A stretch of DNA of 64,000 nt from Drosophila persimilis (GCF_003286085.1 NW_020825298.1:496001-560000); one strand, 5' to 3'. Shown: positions 12,221-26,400, numbered from the stretch's first letter. Numbers and translations are program-made. Notes: a model not told the origin generated them from the sequence alone.

Positions 12221-15200
12221 TGTACTACAGAAGGACCTGTCGAAATGTCTTGGGGTGTGGCAGCCGCGACAAGTACGTTGGTCGAGTGGTTCTGAGGCAG
12301 GCACTCGCAGTTATTGGGGAGCAATGGGCTGTAGCTCTGTAGTACTGCAGGAGGACTCCTCGGAGCGAGTCCTTGGCAAGATTCGGGCATTCTGGCCCGC
12401 AAGTTGTGGCGCACAACATGCTTAATTAGTTTCTGAATCTAGGCGGGAGCCCTGGCCATCCCGCGTGTGGGATGGGAGGGACGGAAGGGAAAATAATTTG
12501 TGGCTTTCAGTTTCGGTTGCAGAATGGCGATGAAGTTAGGGTTGGCCCAAACGGAGGATTTTTAATTAAAAGTGCCTGCCTTTTTGCCCTGTCCCCTGCC
12601 TCGTGCGTCGTTCTCCTTTCCGTAGTAATGCAAATGAGCGCCAAGTAGCTGCCGCGTGGAAGATCATGCGGTGAATCCTGTGTGCCGTGTGTGAAGTCAA
12701 CCAAATAGCCTCCTCCACTGCCACTCAGTCCGTGACACCGTCAGTCCGTTAGTCCGTCAGTCCAACAGAGGCAGCAGCGGAAGCGGATGCCATAAAGTGC
12801 TGCCACCGCACCACCGGCAGACAGCAGAGCCGGAAAATAAAATGGACGCTCATGTGGATCTGCATCAGAACGAATGCCGAGTGCTGCTGCTGGATGGATG
12901 GATGGATGGATGTGTGATACACACACACAATCACACACACACATTTTAATGACAACGACGTGGACGACAATTCAGTTATGGGTCTCATGGCACAGCCATT
13001 CCCCCCACCCGCCACCTCTTCCATACACAAAAACCCGAGGCACAAACAAAGGGCGGCATTGCGGCAGGAGGCAGGGAGCTCTGGCAAACCAATCAACTGA
13101 TTTAGTGCACGGCATCCACATCTCGATGGGCATCTCTTTCGTCCTCGCCCTCGTCCTCGTCCTAGTCCTAGTCGCTGTCCTCGCCCTGCTTTGCATTGGG
13201 TTGTTGTGGGGTCTACGTGTATCAGCAAATGCAATTCGTTTGCTGATTTGTCATTGTTTGCTGTCCACCTACCGCCCTATCCCCACCAGCAACCCCTATC
13301 GGTGTATCGGAGGATGTGGTGCTGCTGCTGCTGTCGGTGGGAGGGGGTAGGGTGGAGAGAGGCACATTATGCGATGGGCGAGTCTCAACTTGAGCTGATT
13401 TACAAATGAAATCATACGCCATGGCGGGCATTTCGGTAATGAAAATTCAGCCATAAGGGAAATCATTTTTCCGGCTTTTGTTCTATTTTAGTTAGCTCTG
13501 TGCCTGTGCCTGTGCCGGTGCCTCTCCTTTTGCCTGTGTGCCCCCAGCATCCTTCCTGGGTTTGGACAGGACGAGCAGACACCGCCGCACACTTAATGCG
13601 ATTTTTGCTGCTTGCTTGTTGGATGCCTGACTGGTTGGATGGCTGCCTCTCTGGTGCCCTCTCTGGCTGCTGCCTCGCTGGATGGTGGGCTTTTAGTTTT
13701 GATGTGGTTCTGTGTCAGATACCAAAAGGGAGAAGGGAGCAGGCAGCAGGGAGCAGGGAGTCGGGAGTCTATGACTGGGGTACCTCCGCTGAGGGATTCG
13801 AGTACGCTCTATAAATAAATTTCGTTTTAATAAACTTGTCATAATGCTGCAGCGCAAAAAAGTTTTAATAACGCTCCACAAAACCTTGACGTTATTAAAA
13901 TTTTACATGTCATGCCAAAAAGGATTAAATTCACGGGACGCACAAAGCACAAGGCAGAGGCAAGAGGAGGAGGAGAAGGAGGAAGAGCCATGCCACACGC
14001 GCACGCACGCACACCCACCCACACACACACACATTCTGCTGTGGCTGTTGCTGCTTGTCTTCTTTTGTTCTGTTCAGTGTGCTCCCCGCTAGCTCTTTCT
14101 CTCTCTCTCCCACTCTCCCGCTCTCCCTCTCTCTCAAGCAGGATGTATTAAGTTGTGCATTAAAATGGCACTAATGACGTTTATACAGCTCTGTCAGCCA
14201 CGGAAATGTAACTTTTCACCGCAAAAGCCACCCAAAGGAGGCTCCTGTGCCGCCTGTGCCGCCAGTATCCTTTTCTCAAGTTACTTAATTGCAGTGACAA
14301 CACGACAGCGAAAGCTTTTCCCTCTCTCTCCCTCTCTATGAAATGTGTAAAATCGCTACAAAAATGCTTTGCTTGCAATTTAAAAAACACAGACGCACGG
14401 ACCCCTGTCTGCCTGTCTGTGGGCCCGCCCCTCCTACCCTGCCCTGCTGCCTTCAGCAAATTCTCATTTTGTACAAATTAAGCGAATTCCGCTTAAAGCA
14501 TTGCATTCCCGAATAATTTAATTAAAAGTACATTTTTGGCTTTGTTCTCGTCTCGTTTTCTACCTTAATTCTTTTCCCCTCCCCCGTCCGCACAAGGGCC
14601 ACGCGGATACGTACATACTTGTGGCCAAGTCATAAAACACGCTCGCCTCGCATCCACCTCTCCGGTGGATGCCACAATTCAATTAACAATGCAACAGTAC
14701 AGCAATTCCGATCCGGCAGAACCCCGAAACAGAACCAGACATAGACCCAGATCCAGATCCAGATCCGTAGAAATCTACCAGCTGAAAACTATCTTTTAAC
14801 AATGGGTCCCTGTCTCTGTCTGTGTCGGCTGCCCCATTCCATATTCCATGCCACATAGACAGGCGACACGAGTTTTACATTAAAACGCAAAGTTTTATTG
14901 CCAAACAATGAGCGGAGGAGCAGAGGCGGGGGAAAAGTTTGTTCTATTTGTATAGGAAAGAGCCTTCGCCTCGTATCGTAAGTTTCTGGGCGCCCAATCT
15001 CCGCTAAGTGGTGGGTGTGGCACGTGGGGCACTGTCGCCTTATCAGTTGTAGTTATACAACATATTAGCTGCTTAATTTTACGGACGTGTGTGTGTGTGT
15101 ATCTTCAGAATAGGAGGGCTCCAAGGATGGGTGTCGAAATGGAAAACTTTTGTTTATTAATTTGTAAGGACCGATGTTAAAGTTTTCTTCGAGATTTCGG

Positions 15201-15512
15201 TCCTTTCCCTGTCGTCGTGCCATTAATCGTAGAATATTGCATTTCGTAAGGGGCGCAGGGTGCAGGGCAGGTTGTGTGATTTTAAGGGGTGGCAAGATGG
15301 CCAATGCGTCTGTTGACACTTCTGACGTCTGACACTGACGGATGATGGATGGATGACGGCTGGGGGCAAGTGACAGCTTCATCAAGTGCAGCCAGGTGCA
15401 ACTGCAACGCGTTCGCCGTTCATTGATGGAAACATTTACCGCAATTCACTTGCAACAATCCACTCATCCACTCTCTCTTTACCTTTTTCTCTACCTCTCT
15501 TTCTTGCAACAG

Positions 15513-15551
15513 ATGACGCCACTGCCACAAGTGAGAAGGAGGATACGTTAG
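15513..15551 (+). other. Upstream ORF 1 in tutl leader (12 codons)
   Basis: The first three bases of the exon after the acceptor are ATG. It reads 12 codons (starting MTPLPQ) to TAG at 15549-15551, 31 nt before the tutl ATG. An upstream ORF of this kind usually lowers initiation at the main start. Whether it is used depends on which leader exon is spliced on. Confidence 0.45.
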
Positions 15552-16018
15552 TGGTGGCGGCATTGACTATGGGAACAGAGGCATGGGCGTGTGTGCGGAC
15601 CTTGGGTCTCATCGATGCTGTCGGGCATTGAGCCACATCCAGCCACAGCCACCAAAGCAGCAACAACAATCCCCATACCAGCTCCCAATAAGCGAGGGCT
15701 CTCCAGCAGCAGCAGCGCCAGAACCAGCAGCAGCAGACTCAGCCACGATTCCATCTACCACGACGCTGACGGCATCGCCAGCGAAAACGGCTGCATTCAC
15801 AGTGAAAACAACGAGGAGAAGAGGACGAAGACGGCTAGACGGCGGAGGGGACGAGGAAGTAGATGCCGCCATCGCCAGCTCAAACTCCAACCCCAGCGCC
15901 AGATCGAGCCCAATCTCGAGCTCAGGACCTGCCACCAGATCGATACAAGTTTTCAAATTTGTGCTGATTTCGTTGCTTTCCCTACTAGCGGAAAATTCAC
16001 AAGCGCACAATATTCCAG
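15513..16018 (+). CDS. tutl: tutl exon with start codon and signal sequence (CDS from 15583)
   Basis: A strong pyrimidine tract ending in CAACAG at 15512 marks the acceptor; 15513-15582 is 5' untranslated and ATG 15583 opens MGVCADLG. The donor is CAG|GTAAGT after 16018, leaving phase 1. Residues 1-119 form a long Ser/Ala/Pro/Arg-rich leader. It is followed by a hydrophobic stretch (about 122-136, VFKFVLISLLSLL) that must act as the signal sequence even though it lies more than 100 residues from the start. I recall the same unusual arrangement in D. melanogaster Tutl. Two short upstream ORFs lie in the untranslated part. Confidence 0.88.
15569..15631 (+). other. Upstream ORF 2 overlapping the tutl start
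   Basis: ATG 15569 lies 14 nt before the tutl ATG in another frame and reads 20 codons (starting MGTEAW) to TGA at 15629-15631, so it overlaps the first 49 nt of the tutl coding sequence. It has A at -3, a fair Drosophila context, while the tutl ATG has G at -3. Leaky scanning would be needed to reach the tutl start. Confidence 0.45.
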
Positions 16019-17434
16019 GTAAGTGGGAAAGCTGAAGCCATCCCGGGGATGCAGTCCCGATCCTGCTCCTGATCGCGATTCCGATTCCAAGTCGTAGCCA
16101 AATTAAATTTCTGGGAAGATCGGATCAAAGCCTCGACTATTCGCGGCAAAAATTATAGCAAAGGATTTCTTTTGGCCTGAAAATCCGCTAAAAATGTCCA
16201 CTGATTGGAGTGGAAGAACAGCTTTGAAGGAAATATTTTAACCTACGCGAGAGAGTGAGGGCGAGAGAGTCCACTTCAATCTAGTGACGTAGTCCGGTAC
16301 TTCGCGGCATGTGTGTGTGTGTGTGGCACAAGTCCGGTGGAGATTTTTATTCCGTGTTCAGGAAAATTTAATGGTGCACAATAAGCGGCTTACGTGCGGG
16401 CAAAGCAGATTACATTTGGCAATTAGTTGACAGTCGGCTGACGGAAAGACGGATATGAAAATAGAGAGAAAGAGACAGAGAGAGAAAGTGAGAGAGAGGG
16501 TGGCTCTCAATGTGCTGCGTTTTGATTTGGTTTTGGATTTAGATTCATGCAGAGTCATCGTAGTACCTGGAGGTACCACTTCTAGTGCTACGGTGGCCCT
16601 AAGTGGCATATGATGGCTTATGGTGCGCGGCCGACAGTTCCGTCCCTCGTTTTCCCATCAAAAACGTCGAGAATGTCACGGGTTATCTGCCCCACGAAAA
16701 GACAGTCCTGGGGAGGCGTTCTGCTGAATTCAATAAACCAGGCCCCTCCCCCATCCGCAGGACATTAAAAGTTGCTACTTCCTTCGCCGCCGCTCAATGT
16801 ACCGTTACTTTCCACGTTCCACGTTCTTCGAGTGAATTAATTCAATTTAATTTAGCCGAAAATTGGAAAAACCGCTTGAGATTCCTTCGCCTTCGGCAGC
16901 AATGGCCAGGATGGCCAATTTGCTGCACGGTCGAAAGGTCAACGCTAGTGGACTCCTTACCATCGCAGTCTACAGAAGAGGGTGGCTCTGAGGCGCGGCC
17001 AGAGGCGGGGGCTGGGGCTTGGGCGTAGATAGAAAATTCCGAAATGAGTTCCTGGAAAACGACTCAACTTAACTTTAATCAATGAAAACAAAGTGCGGCG
17101 CTCTGTTGAATAGCTCAGTCGCTGAGAGCCGAGCGCTGAACTCGGGGCTCGAGTGCTCGAATGAGAGGTGGAGGAGTGGAAATGTCTGTCTGTGCCGTTG
17201 CCTTTGGCTGAAGGACATTCTAAATGGAATAATGAAACCACTTTTGCATGTTAACGCCATCAAAAGGCGCGAGACAGAGACGTCACACACGCGGGCACAG
17301 ACTCTGACTTCCTGGCTTCCTGGCATCCTGCTGCTACCCTCTAGACGAGTGCCGCCCTGGCGACATGTCTGCAACATTATCAAAGGGCAATAGACGAACA
17401 AGTGCGACGACTATACGACTACACGCTCCTCATT

Positions 17435-17467
<33 letters not shown>

Positions 17468-20400
17468 GTTCTCGTTCTCGTTCTCGTTCGCCTTCTCCTC
17501 CTGTTGTTAATGTTAACGTTGATGCTAATGTCGTTGATGTTGTGTTTTCATTCTTTATTTTTTTGGGAGGAAAGCCAGGACAGGGCAGGCCGGAACGCAG
17601 CATAGTGGAGGCTGTGGAGTGGCGATGTAAATAGTCTGCCAAAGCTGCTGGCCAAGTTAACATAAATTTATGCAAATGCCAAAGTCAACAAGCGTGCAGT
17701 GCATAAAACGAGGCAATAGCAAGGCCCAGGGGCAGGGGCAGGGGCAGATGAGATGGCGCACGAGATGAATGAAGGGGGGAGTCGGCCAGCTGAGTGCGTG
17801 AGTGAGTGAGTGACTGGTTAAGTGTCTTGTCAAGAGTGGCTAACAAAGACGTCGGGGCTTGTACCCCAGTCCTGACAGGCTCTGCTCTCTGCCCTGCCTC
17901 CGCCTCTTCCTCTGCCGCTTCCTCTCTCGATTTTCCCATTTTCACACTGAAAGAAAATTATGCAAAATGCATTAAGATGATTTTTGCTGTTTCCATTCAG
18001 TTCTATCCCGACCAATCAGTTTTCAGCTGCAGCTTCCTCTGGCATATCCTCTTCCACATTTGATTCCGATTCAGATTCAGATGCATATGCAGATGTAAAC
18101 TCGGATACGTCTGCCCCACAGATGCCAATGCCCCCTCCTCTGCCCCTGTCCCTGCTGCTGGTACAAACAGCCAAGCCACAATACAGGCAGGGAATGAAGA
18201 GGGAGGGGGCCGTACTTCCATCCACTCGATTGCAACGGCAATGGGAATGGCAACGGCAGCAGCATCACATGTGCAGGTCAAAAGTTGTTTGTTAACAAGT
18301 TTTGTGTCATGCCAGGGGCCAGGACCTGGAGCAAAAGCCAGAGGAGCATCTGCAGTCTTCCATCTTCAAGTGGAGCCCGTGTCCGTAACAGGATATGCTC
18401 CCGTTATTGCATTGCTTCTTAGTTGTTGTCCTGCTGTTTCCGACAATTCATTTGCATTTCCGTTCTGCCACTCTGCTGCCGTTTGATCTCCTTCCCCAAT
18501 TGCAAGCGAAATTTTCAACTTCATTTTCGACCATGACACACGCACTCGTACTTCTGTGCGGAGGGTGGGATGCGGTAGAATGTGGGTCAGTAGGGGGAGG
18601 CGGGAGCCTGCATAAATAATACCCCCACACATTCGCACCTCGCCAGCTCAACAAGCAGCCTAATCAGCGACTGTCAAGTGTCCGACGGACACTCCACCGA
18701 ACACCGACGGGTCGGTCGGATGGTTGGATGGTTGGATGGATGGACGGACAAGTGACAAACGCTAATGAAATGTCACTGTCCGTTGAGAGTGGAGAGTCGG
18801 GAGTGTGTCAGAGGCAGAGAGGCAGTCGGAAAAACAGTTGGACAGACAGTTGAAAAGGTGGGAAGCTAGTTTTCGTCAATCAGAGTCGAGTGTCCGCCCA
18901 CGAGAGTTCCGTATCCGTATGTCCAATAACTTTTGTGGTCGAGTGGTCGACGTTGCATTCCTTTGCATATTACGGGGCCGGGCACATTCACTGGAGTTCA
19001 ATGGGATAACTGATTCCATGGCCGTCGCCTTGCAACAAGGCTCTCCCTCCTGGGTTGGGGCCACACATCAGTCATTGACCAGCTCTTGACATGTGACCGA
19101 CGTAGCCATCAACAAATCCATTTAAAAGTAACCCCCGGGTCATGTTAGTGTTCGTCCTTATTCTTCCTGTCATCACATCACATCACACGGAATGTCAGCA
19201 CTGGCGAATGGGAACTGGAATGGGAATGGGAAATCGTGCTGAATGTCACGTCTAAATAGAAAGCAATAACGACTCGCAGTAGTCGGGGCGGAGGCCATCG
19301 ACTGCGGCTTTATCGAATTGGCCGTATTATGGGCGCATCACGTCGAGGCTCGGGCGGAGTGCCCCTCGGGAATGGAATGGAATGGAATGCAATGGAAGGG
19401 AATTCCTGTAACAAATACTCGCAACAAGTAATGCAATATCCGTATCTATTTTTTTGTCCAATTGCAGAAGATGCTGTGCACATCACGGCCATACTCGGCG
19501 AAGGCGTCATCTTCAACTGCCATGTGGAGTTCCCCAACGACCATCCGGTGCCATATGTCCTCCAGTGGGACAAGAAGGTGAGCGAAACGGTACGATATCA
19601 CAGATAACATTTCTTCTCTAAACTCTCTTTTTTACATTACGTTGTTCTGATACGCAAAAAGCAAGAAAAAGTAAGAAACAGTCAGAAAAGACAGACCACC
19701 CGTACCCGTACCACGCACGTAAGAGGCGACACAGTAAACGAATTAAATGAATACTACTCTCCTACTACTACTCCTAATGAATACTCTACTCTTCAGTGTG
19801 TGTTTCTTTAATACCAATACGTACAAAAAACATACCATTATACTACTCGTACCCGTACTCGTACCCGTACTCGTACCCGTACACGTACTCGTATGAGAAC
19901 ATCCCTTCTCGAATCAGCATTTGTCTTCATTCTTTAGTTCTCGTTTTGTGTTTCTCTTCTGTTCTGTTCTGGCATCCTTTCTGTTCCCTTTGCTAGCCAT
20001 AAAGCTTCCCTCCGGCTAACGGCTTTCGGCTAACAGTGCTGCAGACCAATAACAGAAATTTGTGATCCGATGTATTCGAATGCATACGCCAGTCCATAGT
20101 CCCATGCTTGAGATTACTATCGTGTATTGATCATGTATGATATAAGTGTTTATGTGTTGCCCGATTGGTACTCGTATTTTGCATATCGTATTTTGGTTTC
20201 AGTTCAGCTTTCCGTTATCCGTTTTCTGTTCCGATTTCAGTTCAGTTTATATCTTCCATCTGCCTCTCTGGCTTGACCTCTCACCCACAGACACACCTAC
20301 ACGCCATATGGTGATCCTATTAAGCAGCAGGCTTTCTTTCAGCTTCGCAAGCGAATATTCTGCTTGGGATCGGACTCTCATTCTTAAAGTTTACCCACAC

Positions 20401-23400
20401 AACAGACACACACACACACACACTCTGAACACACACACACACACACTCTGAAATGATTATTTTTGCGGCATTCGAATGAAATTTTAATGAAATTATTTGT
20501 CAATTGAAGGGCATTGAACGGGCTTCACAGCACCCGGACCCCAAAGAGAGCGAAAGAGAAGAAACTCGATCAAAATATATCAAAAAAATTCACAAACCAC
20601 CAAAAACCGAAAATATCAAATTCCATTTTGCAAACCAAAACCAAAATCAAAATCAAAAATCGTATCGAAATTCGTTCGCAAATCGTTCGACTCGAAACAT
20701 ATGTACACACAGAAATTTAGCCTTAGCTTAGCGGCTCACTGCAACGAAAACACACAACCAAACAATTTTCCAGCATTTTCCGCATTTTCCGCTCTTGTTA
20801 TTCTCCTCTCTCATCTATGCAAAAATCCAAAAATCCAAAACAATTAGCCACAACTATTCATAACTGAGCAAAATACTCGTCCACGTACTCGTATTCGTAT
20901 TCGCATTCGCATTCGCATTCGTACTCGCATTGAAAGCGAATTAGTCACAAATTTTCAAGATTTTCTCCACTCGGAAACCATCACCTATTGCACTCTTAAC
21001 CCGCACAGACCACCCTCACAGGCGGGCGGCACTGTCGCAGTCGCAGTCGGAGAAATGCTTGACGGAGTTTTGCAGGAATATGCTAATGTTTGGGAAAGTT
21101 GAGCCGTAGATAAACAGACGGAAGATTTATTCCGAATTCCATGAGGATGAATGCGAAAACTTTTCAACTCTCCCGCTCTGCCGCTCTGCTACTCTGCCAC
21201 TGGCCATCAGGACAATCAGTTAGTGACGGATTGGTGGCAGGACTTTCCCAGCATCTCTAGCATATTACTAACTCTGACTCTGCCTTTGCCCTTGCCTTTG
21301 CCACTGCCAAACTTTGCCACCAATGCAAATTCCTGTAGGATAAGCAAATTGTATTCCAATCAAATCAGAAAACGAGGCAATCCAATCCTCGTATTAGTCC
21401 TCGAAATAGCCAGCACCAAAACACAACCCACCACCCACAGCAATACACTTTGTCATGCCTCATTCTTTTCATACTCTGATGAATTTTCATTTTCATTTGG
21501 AATTTTTGTAATATATTGTGTAATTATTTGCATGCCTCTAGTGAGTGGAAAACCAAGTATTTTATTTCTCGTTTATCTCTGCTCTTTCTCGGGAGACATT
21601 GCAGCTGCAGCTGTAGCTGCAGTCTGCAGTGTAAACTTTGATGAAGCCAACTAACGTGGGCAACCCCAGCCCCAGCTCAAGCTCAACTTCAACTTTAACC
21701 TAAACCTCAACCTCAACCTCAAACAGCTTACTTTCCATAATTTCAAGCACGCCTAAGCCTAGGAAACTAACTTTCTTAGGGGATGGGACTGGGACTGGGA
21801 CAGGGGCTTCTGCTGCTCTAGTTCTAGGGCGATTGTTGCTGCCGCTTGATAGCGAAGCTCAAGCCAAGCAAAAACTAAGAAAAACCGCAAGGATAATAAA
21901 GTGGAAATGCCGACGCTGTGGCCAGGATAAGAATGCGATGGGGATGGGCGTCAAAGTCACGCGGAGAATGCAGTGCAAAAAGTTCTGTCTATGTGTGTGT
22001 GGCAGATAACGTCTCCTGCCCTGATCCTGCTCCTGCTATTGCTTCTGCCTTTTTTGCCCAAGTTAAAAGTTTTACAAGCAATTTTAATGCCAAACAAAGT
22101 TATAAGTACTGCAAAAAGTATGTTTATGTTTTGTCGCGATAAAAATGCACACACGCGCACACATTCGCCATCGAATGGGGGGGGGGGGGGGGGGGGAGGG
22201 GAAAACGAGGGAAAGGAAAACAGTAAATGGCCGAATTAAAGGGATTAACATGGCTTTAGCTTTTAATTTATGCGCTCGTATATCTCCCACTCTCTCTCTC
22301 GCACTCGCACTCGCTCTGTACCTTTTTTTCCCCCACATATAATTACATGCATTGCTGGACCATAAAAGTGGAAAAAATAGAAGAATTTCCCTCCGCTTCC
22401 GACAGTCGCTCTACATCTGCTTCGTGTGGCAATTCATTAAATGTTGCCTACTTTTGTGCGCTCGCTCTCTCTTTAAAGAAAGAAAATGGCCCTAGAGGGA
22501 GAAAGAGGGACAGAGGGAGAAAGTAGTAGAAAGAGACGGCACAGAGAAGAGGCGTCAGAGTCTGGCGTTGCCTTAGTTGCAATCTAAATTAATTGCTACT
22601 GAATAAATTAAGCGGAAAAATGTTTGCCAAGCCAACTTATGACGCTTCTGCGAGTGCGAATATTAATTTTGGGCCCACGACCAGGGACCAGGGACCAGGG
22701 AACAGGACCTCGTTTGTTGTCTGTCTGTCTCTCTGTCTGTGTGTATGTCCCAGTCCCTGAATGTAACATGACAGAGTCCCTCTGCTCAGCTATGCTCGTG
22801 TGCCTCGGATGCCAAAGCAAATTATTTCATACGTCAGCCTAGGAAATTATTAAAACGTCTATAAGTTTTAATAAGCGAGAGACGGAGAGACGCAGAGCTG
22901 GAAACCCGCCTCCTATCTATCCTTGCCAGATGGCAGGCAGGAGCAGGCCTCGGTCTAATTACGGAAATAAATCGATTAAGCTCGGCCTGGTGATAACATG
23001 GCGTATGAGCAATTTACTTACCAATTATTTATGTATACGCAATTATCTCTCTGTCTCCGTCACTCTCTCGTGCCAATGGCACCTCTTCATATTTGAGTAA
23101 CAGAGAGAGCGAGAGAGAGAGACAGAGGGAAAGAGACAGTAAAGAATCCTTTTTTCTACCAAGTGTTAATGCTTGGCCGGGTTTTGGCCAACTTCTGGTC
23201 ATGCGAAAGAATTCGAATCGAAAATGCATTCGGTTCAATGCATTCGTTTTTCCCCAACGTAACCCCCACCCCTGCCCCTGTGGCCTGTGGAGCCAACGAA
23301 TAAAATAAACAAAGGACATGCTGCAAGCCAGGGGGGACTAGGGCTGAGGGCTGAAGGCTGCCTTTTCGAGGATTGGGGGCGAGTGCAGGTTAACCCCAAT

Positions 23401-26400
23401 TTTTGCTCCTCGCCTCAAAATATTTTACATGCACATTTTTTTTATCTGCACAAGCTAGAATTTCAAATGTATCTCTCTTTTGGCCCCGTCGTTGTTTTAG
23501 TTGCCGCCACACACACACACCAACACACACACAGACAGATGATTTATTGTTGCCACCGTGTCCCTGGCACACTGTGTGTGCCCCTGCCTTTGGGGGGCTG
23601 TTGATGAGCATGCAAACTGCTGGCGACGAGGCAAGGAAGCAAGGGACAGGCAAGGAAGCGCTGCGCTGAGCGCAGAGACTGGGGAGTGTTCGTGTTGACA
23701 GTGAAAACGTGTGGCCATGTCTGTGTACGAGCGAGTATCTGTGTGTGTTCGGTGCGTGTGTTTGTGTGTGTAGTGGAATGTTTACCATGCGGCAGCGCAA
23801 TTTCTCCACGTTAACGTGATGAGTTTTTGTTTTGACTGTTTGTAGATTTTACTTTCACAACCGTTCCTCCACAGGCACAGACACAGACAGAGTACGGGGA
23901 CCCAGCTATGTCATTGTATCTGTATATGTAACTGTTCGTATCTGTGTGTTTATGTGTCGCAACTCAATTTATTTCTGACAGTTGCTTAGTTGTTTGCGTT
24001 GAGAGAAACTTGAATTTCCGATTAGCGTACGCAGGTTTTTCTTTTCGTTTTTAGTATATTGTACTATGAGCTTTCCCACCTGCTTGCCACTTACAGAGAA
24101 CATATATAGAATATAGAGACAAATACCATACATAATGCATGCTCCAGTTCGCATCTGTTTGTAGATAGCCGCTTTATAGCTTCAGCCTCAATCTCATCCC
24201 AAATCCATAACCTTAGGTTAAACAAAAACTGTCTGCAATCCCCATTCCCCTTGTATCCCGTGAATCCCGTGAATCCCGTGAATCCCGTGTATCCCTTCTA
24301 TCCTCTGTATCCCGTGAGTCCCGTTTATCCCGTAACATGTCCCAGTGTACGAGTGTATGTAAAAACTGTTCTTCAGACTCCGTTTGTATCGTATGTACAG
24401 ATGCCATATAGCACCATTCAATGCATATGCATTCGTCGTTACAGTCGAAGATCGAATCAAACCAAACCCCGCGCATCGAATCGAATCTGATGAAGGCTAA
24501 TGGTTCTCTCATTCTCACAATCCAAAACACAGGGCTCCGATCTGCCCATATACATCTGGTATGAGAGCTATCCGGAGCACATCGAGGAGGGCTACAAGGG
24601 ACGGGTGTCGCGCGTCTCGCAGGACTCGCCCTTCGGCAGCGCCTCGCTCAACCTCACCAACATCCGGGAGTCCGATCAGGGCTGGTACGAGTGCAAGGTC
24701 GTCTTCCTGAACCGCGATCCCAAGCAGCACAAGAACGGTACATGGTTCCACTTAGACGTACATGCACCGCCGCGCTTTAGTGTTACGCCCGAGGATATTA
24801 TATACGTTAATTTAGGTAAGTAAATGCCTGCCCCCCCTGTCCCCCTGTCCACCTACCACCCAGCCACCTCTATACAGTAAATCATTCCTCTCGAAAAGCA
24901 GCCGAACATCAACTTCTCATATTTGGCCGCTCTCCTATTTTCCCCGCTGTCAACGTGCCACAGATTAAGTGGAGTGTGGAGTGAGCCCACCCTCCTCCTA
25001 GTCTGTACTTTTGACTGTGTCAAATGGCCGGCAATTTGTTGCAGGGCCCGAATGAGTTTGTCACCTTGGAAATGCCATTCCATTCCCAAGAATGAACTAC
25101 GAGTCCCAGTCCCGGTTCCAGTCCCCATGCGTCGTAAAAAGTGTGCCATGCCAGGCCATACTTTCGGGGCGGCCCCCAAGGAGTTATGTGCCGCCATTTG
25201 TCATCTTCTGAATGGGCAAGGTCCGCTGCTTGCTGCTTGCTGCTTGCTGCTCGCTGCTTGCCGGTCACCGCTCGCCCGAAGAGCATGAAAATCGATAAGC
25301 TCTTTATGTTCGCAATCGCATCAAATCAAATTTCCGTCGCTTAATCAAAGTTAAAATGTTTACAAGTCCAAGTGGCAGTCCAAGTCCCCGAGGCTACCCC
25401 CGCACCAGCGAAAGCGAAACAAAAGACGTTGCCGGAAATGCGTCGAGAGAAAATGGCGCTGCAGCGCATAAATCAGACACAAGCACACAACGGAGAGGCA
25501 GGAATAACAACGAGCCCAGTGAGGCGGCACAAAGTACGAGGATGAGGACGAGGACGAACTGCAACAAAGAGCCTCGACCGGGTATCCCATTGTCTGCTGC
25601 AAATGGCGGCAGCGGCAGCAGCTATCACCGTTAGCCGAGGCACAGAGACAAAGCCGTGTGCCACAGTTAACCGGAAGGAGGCAGGGAGCTATGCACATGC
25701 ACTGCTCCTTTACCCCTTACCCCATACCCCACATTTAGCCACATTTCGCATCAAATGAAACCAAAAAGCGTAACAATTGCCACCACTTACCTTATTAATT
25801 TCTCGTTCTCGTTCTCGTTCTCATTCTGCCTCTCTCTCTCAATGGATGGCATGGTCCTGATCCTGGCGTTTCCTTGCAGGTGATTCAATTATACTCAATT
25901 GCCAGGCTGATGGCACACCGACCCCGGAAATACTCTGGTACAAGGATGCCAATCCCGTCGACCCCTCGCCCACGGTGGGCATCTTCAACGACGGCACCGA
26001 GCTCCGGATCTCGACCATACGGCACGAGGACATCGGAGAGTACACTTGCATTGCACGCAATGGTGAGGGGCAAGTCTCCCATACGGCCCGTGTTATAATC
26101 GCGGGCGGCGCTGTAATCATGGTAAAAACCTAAATACAAATGAATTACTTTTGAGATACATAATTGAATTGAATTGAAAGTCGTACACTCTTGAGTACAA
26201 CAAAATTCGTATGCAAAAGAAGAGCAGGGTAGAGGGAGCCCGTGCACTGGGGAGTCATTGGCCATGAGTCTCGCTTTGAGGTTTGCTAATAGTCTCTATG
26301 TATATTCTCTCCACCCACCGATTCCCGCCTCCCCACCACATTCCCGCCACCCCAATTCTTGATTTCCCCGATATTCCGCGATAAAAGGATAAGGCCGCGC

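Larger units (their letters stand above)
1..15512. other. Upstream region and leader intron(s) of tutl
   Basis: No coding exon is supported here. The stretch contains many (GA)n/(CT)n runs, homopolymers, palindromes and minisatellites listed separately. At least one noncoding tutl leader exon must lie here or beyond the left edge, because the first coding exon begins at an acceptor. Possible leader elements are near 1476, at 5786-6067, and at the isolated acceptor CTCTGCAG|GATG at 9242. None can be confirmed from sequence. Confidence 0.6.
19590..24532 (+). other. tutl intron (exon 2 to 3)
   Basis: 4.9 kb. It holds the TACCCG/TACTCG hexamer array, two AC runs near 20410-20450, a G20 tract and a 9-bp minisatellite. 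No gene is supported. Confidence 0.8.

Noticed and set aside
15609-16010. 133-codon minus-strand ORF opposite tutl exon 1
   Set aside because: Shadow of the coding exon; low complexity and no domain.
17984-18295. ORF with an acidic DSDSDSD stretch in the tutl exon 1-2 intron
   Set aside because: No donor restores phase 1 for exon 2, the acidic stretch comes from a GATTCA repeat, and the minus strand is also open.
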